This document shows positions 8,601 through 13,647 of a DNA stretch of 20,408 nt, piece after piece. The position numbers and the translations under genes are program-made. Where the stretch lies: positions 1 to 20,408 of the forward strand of contig JABHJM010000074.1 of NCBI GenBank assembly GCA_018691995.1, in the 5' to 3' direction. The stretch is from Candidatus Iainarchaeum sp. (GTDB lineage: Archaea > Iainarchaeota > Iainarchaeia > Iainarchaeales > JAAZKV01). Below the pieces are notes generated by a model. It worked only from the letters and a program-made list of their open reading frames with translations. It made no database searches and was not told the origin of the DNA. Position 1 is the first letter of the stretch, and every line of letters begins with the position of its first letter.

Positions 8601-9539
8601 GCATCATTAATAGCACTTGATGAAAATATTGATTTACAGTGGATAGCAAGTGTTGTGTTAGTTGATTCAAATACAAGTGAAAAATGTGAAGCCGTGTGTG
8701 ACACAGGATATCATAGAGTTGATCAAACATGCGAAGTTGACGTTGGGGGAAGTTGTGTTGGAGACATACCTTCAAATGCAATTATTTGTGCTGATGATGA
8801 TACTGGCGTAAGTGGAAATGTAACAAGAACACTTGTTGGAGATACAAGTGCAGATTGTTCAATAACAAAATGTGAATATTATTGTGCAAGTGGAATGGAA
8901 TTTAATGGAAGTGCGTGTGTTCCACAAACAGTCGGCGAATGGACTTGCAGTGGAACAAAACCAGAAGGGGAAGGAATAGTAACTGGTGCAGAAGAATATT
9001 TAGTTTCAGCATACACTCCAAAGCAATGGACTTACAATCCTAGTGCAATGGGAGATATGAATTGTGAATGGAAATGTGACACAGGATATACAAGATCAGG
9101 AAATGAATGTGTAACATTTGGAAATGTTGACGTTAACAATATTGAATTTTTGAATCTTTCTTTAAATGACAAAAATATTATTGCAGAAATCCAATGTTCA
9201 AGTAATATTGTGGGTGGAGAAATAGAAATTTTTGATGAAGAAGATAATGGTATTACAAGTGAAATAATTTTCTTTACCCAGGATGGACAAATAGTACAAA
9301 GCGATAATTTAGATTGTAACACACTTCCAGTAAAGTATGTACTACAATCAAATTCATATGTTGACAATCACAAATATTTGATTAATGCAACAATTCCACA
9401 AACATGCAACATTTGTCTACGTAGTGGATACATTTTTTATGAAGCGAATATTCCAGTAACAATTCCAGATGCAAATCTTCTAATAGCGATTCTAATAGCA
9501 GTTTCTGCAGTGTTTATTGTGTCAAAGAAAAGGATTTAA
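5661..9539 (+). CDS. large secreted/cell-surface protein: MopE-like, Gly-rich beta-helix, Cys repeats, C-terminal anchor
   Basis: 1292 residues. A signal peptide (MKKFIFGVLILLFVLIIFSG, cleavage near 24) sends it to the Sec pathway. Residues about 131-200 hold a MopE-type metal-binding motif: DQDGDDY, a GDC/D segment, then PGETEICNGIDDDC; a second copy ESCNGIDDDGD begins near 580. Residues about 270-550 alternate short beta strands (NNIIINGKIDATG, GSVILKSNNTIMILGEI, ITINGNINTLNG) with Gly-rich loops, the pattern of a right-handed beta-helix. Two probable beta-sandwich regions follow (about 610-860 and 870-980). Three repeats of C-x3-C-x10-C lie at 1009-1024, 1071-1086 and 1135-1150. The end, IPDANLLIAILIAVSAVFIVSKKRI split as a short polar motif, hydrophobic segment and basic tail, resembles sortase-processed CTERM anchors. 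Many Asn-x-Ser/Thr sites suggest N-glycosylation. Likely an adhesin or envelope protein; its ligand is unknown. Confidence 0.85.
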   Translation: MKKFIFGVLILLFVLIIFSGFSLAGVVNPPSGGSWIRVSQPSFNGQPCGSGSYVSGYSHYCGTYFSNGSDHDDGCGCWKMSDGRVGVYCCDSFGGQGIRTCEKHFPSYNGSDFSWSGGDYSINCTGACTNLTWYKDQDGDDYSNGATLTSCDVRPNANYFLSSELIATSGDCVDTNPNINPGETEICNGIDDDCLNGPDDGFECVQGSTGCNSSCNLTCYDGTPSTIIDHGGADWIISSDSQIVGKHTNIGNFRIDSGIIATVKPFDGTNCGLLDINANNIIINGKIDATGAGYGGGAGGGGGGGNNWHNRRGSIGSGGIAGQGGTNGSSGSNPSSIEAYANHSGKGGNGGAGAGSFAGIIGTGGSWVGWEQSGNSGGNGGDGKYCNGLTSNCDLTETLDVNIGSGGAGGGGGSGAGGEEGSCTGQPGGGGGAAGGNGGGSVILKSNNTIMILGEILTKGTLGENGEIGGNRGCSPSRPGDGGDGGSSLVLGNGIGGAGRSPEHLSSGSGGNGGAGAGGGILLWSPKEDGITINGNINTLNGSDQTSYGGTLKIFYCNSYLNSGTLDYGRFFEGDSCEAIESCNGIDDDGDTLVDEDFECIQNSVDCDATCMLDSGGCSIGNLEFVQTDWSGGKEQFTFGENNKYNSDNGFVSVIGTNVGRIVFEPNPTGATINGYDSGWRNLLQSTLNCDYIGTDFQPSCDSGICPEEMVDAAPGHWFNSCEDNVSNRPYRMLYENETNPNLGFPISAGDLVHHSGGSLTIGLNSPQSVVKSYYVSVDMIVEGGDNTADYLDLQVNSSAVQRGYDPNHSSSEWVWWSCYFPTKFDFKATNDNTIKFKAPNGSIHLDAYRITEDIPTGLPMCVVGANDSTVVGNKGGLMFSVMDLGSRDNWGFLEWDYTKNSGESIEVWFQQSNLADMSEDDWHNVSAGNGSYDLTSFTKQYGRFWVGLAGDSSGSPMLNEVRLCKLDTTIYCDGVVPVNASLIALDENIDLQWIASVVLVDSNTSEKCEAVCDTGYHRVDQTCEVDVGGSCVGDIPSNAIICADDDTGVSGNVTRTLVGDTSADCSITKCEYYCASGMEFNGSACVPQTVGEWTCSGTKPEGEGIVTGAEEYLVSAYTPKQWTYNPSAMGDMNCEWKCDTGYTRSGNECVTFGNVDVNNIEFLNLSLNDKNIIAEIQCSSNIVGGEIEIFDEEDNGITSEIIFFTQDGQIVQSDNLDCNTLPVKYVLQSNSYVDNHKYLINATIPQTCNICLRSGYIFYEANIPVTIPDANLLIAILIAVSAVFIVSKKRI
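6532..7240 (+). repeat. glycine-rich low-complexity segment inside the surface-protein gene
   Basis: Runs of GGT/GGA/GGC codons encode Gly-rich loops (residues about 291-527) separated by short beta-strand segments. The local GC content is visibly higher than in the rest of the window, and this creates long spurious Pro-rich frames on the minus strand. The repeats are degenerate at DNA level, so this looks like protein-level constraint rather than a mobile or tandem DNA repeat. Confidence 0.7.
8685..9110 (+). repeat. three C-x3-C-x10-C protein repeats in the surface protein
   Basis: Units at 8685-8732, 8871-8918 and 9063-9110 encode CEAVCDTGYHRVDQTC, CEYYCASGMEFNGSAC and CEWKCDTGYTRSGNEC. 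Each is 16 residues with Cys at positions 1, 5 and 16, and Gly-Tyr/Met after the second Cys. They are probably disulfide-stapled knobs in a stalk next to the membrane anchor. Confidence 0.75.
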
Positions 9540-9570
9540 TACTAAAAAAACATTCTATTTAGGATAAACA

Positions 9571-10092
9571 ATGAAAAAAATAGTCATAATTTTGGTAATA
9601 TTGCTAGCTCTTTCACTTGGTTGTACTGAGGTAAAAGATGACGGTACAACAATGCTTGAATTTACAAAATTAAAACAAGATTATAATGTAAAAGAATCTT
9701 ATTCGCCAGATATTATTATTATGAATGATTACATAAACGATCTTTCAAAACTAAGGGCAGAAAGTTCAATTTTTGTTTCAAAAATTTTGGATGCAGAACT
9801 CGCTTCAGCTCAAAGCTTTTATTATTTATTAATTGCACACGAAAAATCAAGAGAAGTTGATTTTTTCCCAAGTCCATGTAGTATTCAAAAAGTAAGAAAT
9901 TCAAAGGAGTACTTAGAAACAATAAAATTTACTTCACTTTCAATAAACAAATCAAATGCAGCAGTTGATTTATTAGCATCACTCTCAGCTACAGAACTTG
10001 AACATCTAAGACCTAATCAATTGTTACTAGTTAAACAGTATAGTGCCGGTGCTAAGGGTTTAGAATCAGAACTTGGCAAAATTTGTTCTTAA
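9571..10092 (+). CDS. small predicted lipoprotein of unknown function
   Basis: 173 residues. The N-terminus MKKIVIILVILLALSLGC has a short basic start, a hydrophobic core and a lipobox-like LSLGC with Cys18 as the likely lipid-modified residue, so it should sit on the outer face of the cytoplasmic membrane. The rest (from TEVKDDG) appears mostly helical, with two further Cys (in SPCSIQ near the middle and GKICS at the end) that could form a disulfide. No catalytic motif or family is recognised. AGGATA (9561-9566) five bases before the ATG serves as ribosome binding site. It follows the large surface-protein gene by 31 bases and may be cotranscribed, suggesting an envelope partner role; this is inference from position only. 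Confidence 0.75.
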   Translation: MKKIVIILVILLALSLGCTEVKDDGTTMLEFTKLKQDYNVKESYSPDIIIMNDYINDLSKLRAESSIFVSKILDAELASAQSFYYLLIAHEKSREVDFFPSPCSIQKVRNSKEYLETIKFTSLSINKSNAAVDLLASLSATELEHLRPNQLLLVKQYSAGAKGLESELGKICS

Positions 10093-10098
10093 AAGAAG

Positions 10099-10106
10099 AA
10101 ATAAAA
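10099..10106 (+). promoter_or_regulatory. possible TATA box of bud32
   Basis: AAATAAAA, 24-31 bases before the ATG at 10130, just after the lipoprotein stop. Together with the lack of a Shine-Dalgarno site it supports a leaderless start at 10130 rather than the TTG at 10073, which would overlap the lipoprotein gene. Confidence 0.4.
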
Positions 10107-10129
10107 ACTCTTCTCTAAACTATTTTTTT

Positions 10130-10717
10130 ATGAATAAGTTTTACAAAAAAGGTGCTGAAGCAGAATTAACCCAAGTTAAATATTTAGAAAAAAAAGCACT
10201 TTCAAAAAAAAGAATTGTTAAAAGTTATCGGGATGAAAAATTAGATTTTTCAATAAGAAAAAAAAGAGTTCGCTCTGAAGCAAAAATAATTCGAGCACTT
10301 GCACCAATAATAAAAGTTCCAGAAATATATTTAGTGGATGAAAAAAAGTGTGAAATAATAATGGAATTTATTAATGGAAAAATGTTAAAAGAAATAATAG
10401 AAAAAAAACCAGGACTTGCAACAAAAGCAGGAGAACAAATTAAAAAAATTCACGAACAAGATATTATTCATGGAGATCTTACTACTTCAAATATTTTAGT
10501 TGATGGAGAAGAACTTTGTTTTATTGATTTTGGCTTAGGCTATTTTTCACAAAAAATAGAAGACAAAGCAACAGACCTAATAGTTTTCAAAAAAACATTT
10601 AATGCGACCCATTCATCCCTTACAATGGGGTGGGAACTTGTAATGAAGGGTTATAATCCAAGTGAGGAAATGAAAAAAAGAATGGAAGTAATTGAAAAAA
10701 GAGCCAGATATCACTAA
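10130..10717 (+). CDS. bud32: Bud32, kinase/ATPase subunit of the KEOPS complex
   Basis: 195 residues from the ATG at 10130, usual for a stand-alone Bud32. It supports synthesis of N6-threonylcarbamoyladenosine at tRNA position 37, together with Kae1, Cgi121 and Pcc1. A reduced protein-kinase fold is visible: GAEAELTQV in place of a normal Gly-loop, ATP-binding Lys31 in VKSYRD, the hinge IIMEFINGKML, catalytic HGDLTTSN (Asp116), and metal-binding DFGLG (Asp133). TDLIVFKKTFNATHSS matches the family's tail. In many euryarchaea Bud32 is fused to Kae1; here it is alone and no other KEOPS gene is seen in the window. An upstream in-frame TTG at 10073 would overlap the lipoprotein gene and add 19 residues not typical of the family. 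Confidence 0.93.
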   Translation: MNKFYKKGAEAELTQVKYLEKKALSKKRIVKSYRDEKLDFSIRKKRVRSEAKIIRALAPIIKVPEIYLVDEKKCEIIMEFINGKMLKEIIEKKPGLATKAGEQIKKIHEQDIIHGDLTTSNILVDGEELCFIDFGLGYFSQKIEDKATDLIVFKKTFNATHSSLTMGWELVMKGYNPSEEMKKRMEVIEKRARYH

Positions 10718-10755
10718 ATTGTGGGGTAGTATCTGAATTTAAGCTATGAATTAGA

Positions 10756-10763
10756 TTTATAAA
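10756..10763 (+). promoter_or_regulatory. TATA box upstream of rps15
   Basis: TTTATAAA. Transcription would begin around 10786, giving a leader of about 55 bases before the ATG at 10843. A second A/T-rich element at 10780-10790 is an alternative and would give a leader of only about 30 bases. Confidence 0.45.
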
Positions 10764-10799
10764 GGTTCTTTTCAAGAATTATATTATAATTTTGTAGTT

Positions 10800-10828
10800 C
10801 TTTTCCAAGCCCAAAAAGGTTGGAAAGG
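10800..10828 (+). promoter_or_regulatory. hairpin in the rps15 leader
   Basis: CTTTTCCAA (10800-10808) pairs with TTGGAAAGG (10820-10828) through nine positions including one wobble; the loop GCCCAAAAAGG can add CC/GG pairs with a bulge. It lies between the promoter and the GTGAT ribosome binding site (10833-10837). Most other first genes here appear leaderless, so a structured leader before a ribosomal-protein operon may be regulatory. Confidence 0.4.
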
Positions 10829-10842
10829 TTAAGTGATTAAAA

Positions 10843-11244
10843 ATGGTAAAAAAAGTTGAAGAAACTCAAATGACAGCAAAAGAAGCTGAAGAAAATGTTG
10901 TATCTCTAGCAAACGCAGGACATAGTCCGAGCAAAATAGGACTAATTTTAAGAGATGATCATGATGTTAAAAATTTTGGTGAATTAACAGGAAAAACCAT
11001 TAAAGCAGTTTTAAAAGAAAATGACTTACTTGGAGACATTCCAGAAGACTTATTAAATTTAATTAGAAAGAGTGTTGTTTTACACAATCATATGGAAAAA
11101 AATCACAAAGATTACTCAGCAAAAAGAGGATATGAATTAACTGTTTCAAAAATAAGAAAATTAAGTAAATATTATGTAAGAAAAAGGGTATTGCCAAGCG
11201 ATTGGTATTATTCTGCAGAAAAAGCAGCACTGCTGGTGAAGTAA
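10843..11244 (+). CDS. rps15: small ribosomal subunit protein uS15 (archaeal S15/eukaryotic S13e type)
   Basis: Binds 16S rRNA helix 22 and the central domain of the 30S subunit. 133 residues. The core is clear: HSPSKIGLILRDDHDVKNF, LTGKTIKAVL, IPEDLLNLIRKSV, a helical hairpin, then KIRKLSKYYVRKRVLPSDWYY and the archaeal ending EKAALLVK. The usual archaeal/eukaryotic N-terminal arm (a basic MARMHSRKRGKSGS-type stretch) is missing; the protein begins MVKKVEETQMTAKEAEE and goes straight into the first helix. No upstream in-frame basic extension was seen. GTGAT (10833-10837) supports this start. It heads a run of six closely spaced genes through the archaeosortase gene. Confidence 0.95.
   Translation: MVKKVEETQMTAKEAEENVVSLANAGHSPSKIGLILRDDHDVKNFGELTGKTIKAVLKENDLLGDIPEDLLNLIRKSVVLHNHMEKNHKDYSAKRGYELTVSKIRKLSKYYVRKRVLPSDWYYSAEKAALLVK
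11235..11239 (+). promoter_or_regulatory. Shine-Dalgarno site for the 31-residue ORF
   Basis: GGTGA at the very end of rps15, five bases before the ATG at 11245. Its presence and spacing are the main evidence that the small ORF is translated. Confidence 0.55.
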
Positions 11245-11340
11245 ATGAAGGTTAGTGTGAAATATAGAGAAGGAAATGAAATTATATTTGAAGGAAATGG
11301 AACAAAAAGTTTAGAAAAAGTGGATGAATTATTAGGTTGA
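11245..11340 (+). CDS. 31-residue small ORF between rps15 and rps3ae
   Basis: The ATG follows the rps15 stop directly (TAAATG) and the TGA is four bases before the rps3ae ATG, so it fills the spacer exactly. The product MKVSVKYREGNEIIFEGNGT, ending KSLEKVDELLG, could form two beta strands and a helix. No family is recognised. In many archaea the gene for the KEOPS subunit Pcc1 lies in this neighbourhood, but 31 residues is far too short for Pcc1. Codon use (AAA, GAA, AGA, GGA) is like that of the neighbours and a good ribosome binding site precedes it. It could instead be a translated spacer that couples uS15 and eS1 synthesis. Confidence 0.5.
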   Translation: MKVSVKYREGNEIIFEGNGTKSLEKVDELLG

Positions 11341-11344
11341 TATT

Positions 11345-11932
11345 ATGGCTGAAAAAGGAGCAAAAGGAAGAAGAAAGACAGTTGACAAGTGGAAAAAGAA
11401 AAAATGGTACACTATCACTGCTTCAAAAATCTTTAACAAAAAACCACTCGGAGAGACTCCTGTGGAAAAACCAGTAAACCTAGCTTCAAGAACAATAAAA
11501 ATAACTCTTGATGTTTTAACTGGACAAAGAGCAAGAAGAGATGTTACAGTATACTTTAAAACAAGCGATGTGCAAGGACAAACAATTTCAACAAAAGTTT
11601 CAAAATTTGAAGTTAGCAAAGGAGCACTTAGTAGAACAATTAGAAGAAGAAATAGTAAAGTTGCATTAGTTGAAAAAATACCTGTTGTTGGTGGAGAAGC
11701 AAGAGTAACTATTATTGTTATTACAGGAAGAAAAGCAAATCAAAAACAAAAAACTGGAATAAGAGCACTTATTAGCGAACAAGCAAAAGATTTGAAAGGA
11801 AAAGAATTTGAAGACGTTGTAAAAGAAGTTTTACTTGAAGGATTTGGAAATGATCTTTTCAAAAAAGCAACAAAGATTTGTAGTATTAAAAAAGTAGTTA
11901 TTGCAAAAGCAAGTTTCACAGAGGCAAAGTGA
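11345..11932 (+). CDS. rps3ae: small ribosomal subunit protein eS1 (S3Ae)
   Basis: 195 residues, typical for archaeal S3Ae, a 30S platform protein near the mRNA exit and absent from bacteria. Family sequence is recognisable: the basic N-terminus with VDKWKKKKWYTITASKIFNK, GETPVEKPVNLASRTIKITL, the central beta-rich VYFKTSDVQGQTISTKVSKFEV, and RRRNSKVALVEK; the C-terminus EDVVKEVLLEGFGNDLFKKATKICSIKKVVI fits the family. AGGTTGAT (11334-11341) provides a ribosome binding site overlapping the end of the small ORF. It sits inside the rps15-to-archaeosortase gene run, with the next gene starting five bases after its stop. Confidence 0.95.
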   Translation: MAEKGAKGRRKTVDKWKKKKWYTITASKIFNKKPLGETPVEKPVNLASRTIKITLDVLTGQRARRDVTVYFKTSDVQGQTISTKVSKFEVSKGALSRTIRRRNSKVALVEKIPVVGGEARVTIIVITGRKANQKQKTGIRALISEQAKDLKGKEFEDVVKEVLLEGFGNDLFKKATKICSIKKVVIAKASFTEAK

Positions 11933-11936
11933 CTCC

Positions 11937-12632
11937 ATGCTATTCCCAATAGAACTGGCATTGGTTTTATTTTTTCTAATCTTTTTTTCTATTATTTCTC
12001 ACAAAAAGAAACTACTTAACTTTGAAGGGATTTTAATCGCAGACGTTGTAGGTCTTGCAGCAATAACTTATGGGCCAAATCCATTACTTTGTTTTTTTGC
12101 AGTAGTAGTATTTTTTATAATTGGAGAAATTGCGAGTAATTATCCAAGAAAAAAACATGATGAAAGAAATATTTGGAATGTAATTGGAAATTCTCTTCCA
12201 GCACTAATAGTACTTTCACTTATTGTCCCATATCCTGAGTATGGAATTATTTTACAACTTGGATTTTTTGGAGCAGTTTCAGCAGCTCTAGCAGATACTC
12301 TTTCAAGCGAAATTGGTTATTATTCAAAAAGCAAACCAATACTAATTACAAATTTTAAAAAGGTGGTGAGGGGAACAGATGGAGGAGTAACAAGACTTGG
12401 AGAACTAGCAGGACTATTCGGAAGCATTATTATTGCTAGCTTATACTTTATATTCATTCCAAATCTATTCCATTTTTTTATTTTGATTGGTGCCGGAATG
12501 ATTGGAACAAATATGGACTCGCTTATGGGTGCACAATTTGAAATAAAAAAGATTTTAAACAACACTCACGTAAATCTAATGGGTAGTAGTGCAGGGGCAA
12601 TCTTTGCATTAATACTAATATTGATATTGTGA
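11937..12632 (+). CDS. DUF92/TIGR00297 family integral membrane protein, possible prenyl-phosphate kinase
   Basis: 231 residues from the ATG at 11937, with GTGA four bases upstream; the longer frame from 11901 would overlap rps3ae. At least five hydrophobic segments. Family blocks: FEGILIADVVGLAAITYG, ALADTLSSEIGYYS, VVRGTDGGVTRLGELAGLFGS, and a C-terminal GTNMDSLMGAQFE. Plant and cyanobacterial VTE6, a phytyl-phosphate kinase, belongs to DUF92; archaeal members are not characterised to my knowledge. Position directly before carS, four bases apart, suggests a role in isoprenoid lipid metabolism, such as phosphorylating a prenyl phosphate for salvage. The family call is firm; the activity is inference. 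Confidence 0.85.
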   Translation: MLFPIELALVLFFLIFFSIISHKKKLLNFEGILIADVVGLAAITYGPNPLLCFFAVVVFFIIGEIASNYPRKKHDERNIWNVIGNSLPALIVLSLIVPYPEYGIILQLGFFGAVSAALADTLSSEIGYYSKSKPILITNFKKVVRGTDGGVTRLGELAGLFGSIIIASLYFIFIPNLFHFFILIGAGMIGTNMDSLMGAQFEIKKILNNTHVNLMGSSAGAIFALILILIL

Positions 12633-12636
12633 TAAA

Positions 12637-13146
12637 ATGATTCTTGAAAGCATTATACTTATTTTGGCATATTTAGTTCCACTCTATGTTGCAAACGCAA
12701 CACCAATTCTTTTTCATGGAAAAGTTCCAGTAGACTTTGGAAAAAAATATAAGGGAGAAAGAATACTTGGAAAAGGAAAAACTATTCTTGGAGCACTATG
12801 TGGAGTTCTTGGAGGGGTGTTTGCAGGAATAATCTTTTACCTAGCTATTCCGCAGGTTTTTGAATTAATTCCAAATTATTTTTCATTAATTATTGTACTT
12901 TCAATTGGAGGAATAGTTGGAGACATGGCAAAGAGTTTTGCAAAAAGAAGGGTTGGAATTAAAAGTGGAGGCAAATGGTTTTTAGTTGATCAATTAGATT
13001 TTATTATGGGGGGATTAATTTTTAGTTTAATAGTAAGACTTCCAGAAATTCATGTAGTTTTATTCTTACTTATTGCTACAGTGTTTATTCACACAGCAAC
13101 AAATATTATCGCATTCAAACTCAAGTTAAAGAAGGTGCCTTGGTGA
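12637..13146 (+). CDS. carS: CDP-archaeol synthase (DUF46 family)
   Basis: 169-residue membrane enzyme that activates unsaturated archaeol phosphate (digeranylgeranylglyceryl phosphate) with CTP to give CDP-archaeol, the precursor of polar head-group transfer. The family signature is clear: YVANATPILFHGKVPVDFGK near the N-terminus, followed by ERILGKGKTILGALCG (the DGKT-type motif), and SIGGIVGDMAKSFAKRRVGI with the metal-binding Asp and Lys, then WFLVDQLDFIMGGLIF. Four to five membrane segments. GTGAT at the end of the previous gene is its ribosome binding site. Many small DPANN genomes lack lipid genes, so its presence suggests this organism makes, or at least finishes, some of its own phospholipid. 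The stop overlaps the archaeosortase start (GTGA). Confidence 0.95.
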   Translation: MILESIILILAYLVPLYVANATPILFHGKVPVDFGKKYKGERILGKGKTILGALCGVLGGVFAGIIFYLAIPQVFELIPNYFSLIIVLSIGGIVGDMAKSFAKRRVGIKSGGKWFLVDQLDFIMGGLIFSLIVRLPEIHVVLFLLIATVFIHTATNIIAFKLKLKKVPW

Positions 13147-13619
13147 AAAATCAAAAAGGACTTTTAATATTTTTAATCAAATTCTTTGTTATCTTTATTA
13201 TTCTTTCAACACTAATTGAATTTGCCAATCTTCTTTTTTTAAGAGAATTTATTACCTTTATTAGTGCTTCATATTTATCATTACCCTTTAGTGGGACTAC
13301 TATTTTCGTCGAAAATAGCATATTTCTAGTTAGTTCATCATGCACAGGCCTAGTTAGTAGTGCAATTTTAGTGGCTTTGCTCTTTTCATCAAAAAAACCC
13401 ACTCCCATTTCGAAGATATTCCTCGCTATTTTTGGAGTTTGTTTACTATTATTGCTAAATGTTCCAAGAGTAATGCTTGTTCTAGTAACTGCAAAGTTAG
13501 GTTTTGATGCAGATCTAGTACATACAATAACCTGGTTTATTATGAGTGCATTTGTACTTGTGATATGGTATTATGGGAACAAATCAATTGGTGTAAAAGA
13601 TTTTAGTAAATTAATATGA
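13143..13619 (+). CDS. archaeosortase/exosortase family protein
   Basis: 158-residue membrane protein with about four to five hydrophobic segments. The three conserved residues of the exosortase/archaeosortase family are present at proper spacing: Cys67 in SSSCTGLVSS, Arg109 in LLNVPRVML and His127 in DLVHTITWF. Haloferax ArtA uses Cys, Arg and Arg; this one keeps the His of bacterial exosortases. These enzymes cleave a C-terminal tripartite signal and, in the ArtA case, hand the protein to an archaeal lipid. GTG at 13143 is five bases after GGTG (13134-13137) and overlaps the carS stop; a TTG three bases earlier is too close to the site. It is the last gene of a run containing carS. A substrate with a matching C-terminus may be the 1292-residue protein in this window. 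Confidence 0.85.
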   Translation: MKNQKGLLIFLIKFFVIFIILSTLIEFANLLFLREFITFISASYLSLPFSGTTIFVENSIFLVSSSCTGLVSSAILVALLFSSKKPTPISKIFLAIFGVCLLLLLNVPRVMLVLVTAKLGFDADLVHTITWFIMSAFVLVIWYYGNKSIGVKDFSKLI

Positions 13620-13634
13620 AAAGGTTTTCTTTAG

Positions 13635-13647
13635 AAGAATTATTCTT
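13635..13647. terminator. small palindrome at the archaeosortase/secD convergence
   Basis: AAGAAT-T-ATTCTT spans the last codons of secD, with T-rich DNA on the plus-strand side (TTTTTCTATTTTTT) and on the minus-strand side (AAAGAAAACC read as TTTTCTTT on plus). It may help stop either transcript, but A/T-rich palindromes this short arise by chance. Confidence 0.25.

Noticed and set aside
10073..10129. Longer Bud32 from TTG at 10073
   Set aside because: It overlaps the lipoprotein gene, adds 19 residues unlike the family, and has no ribosome binding site.
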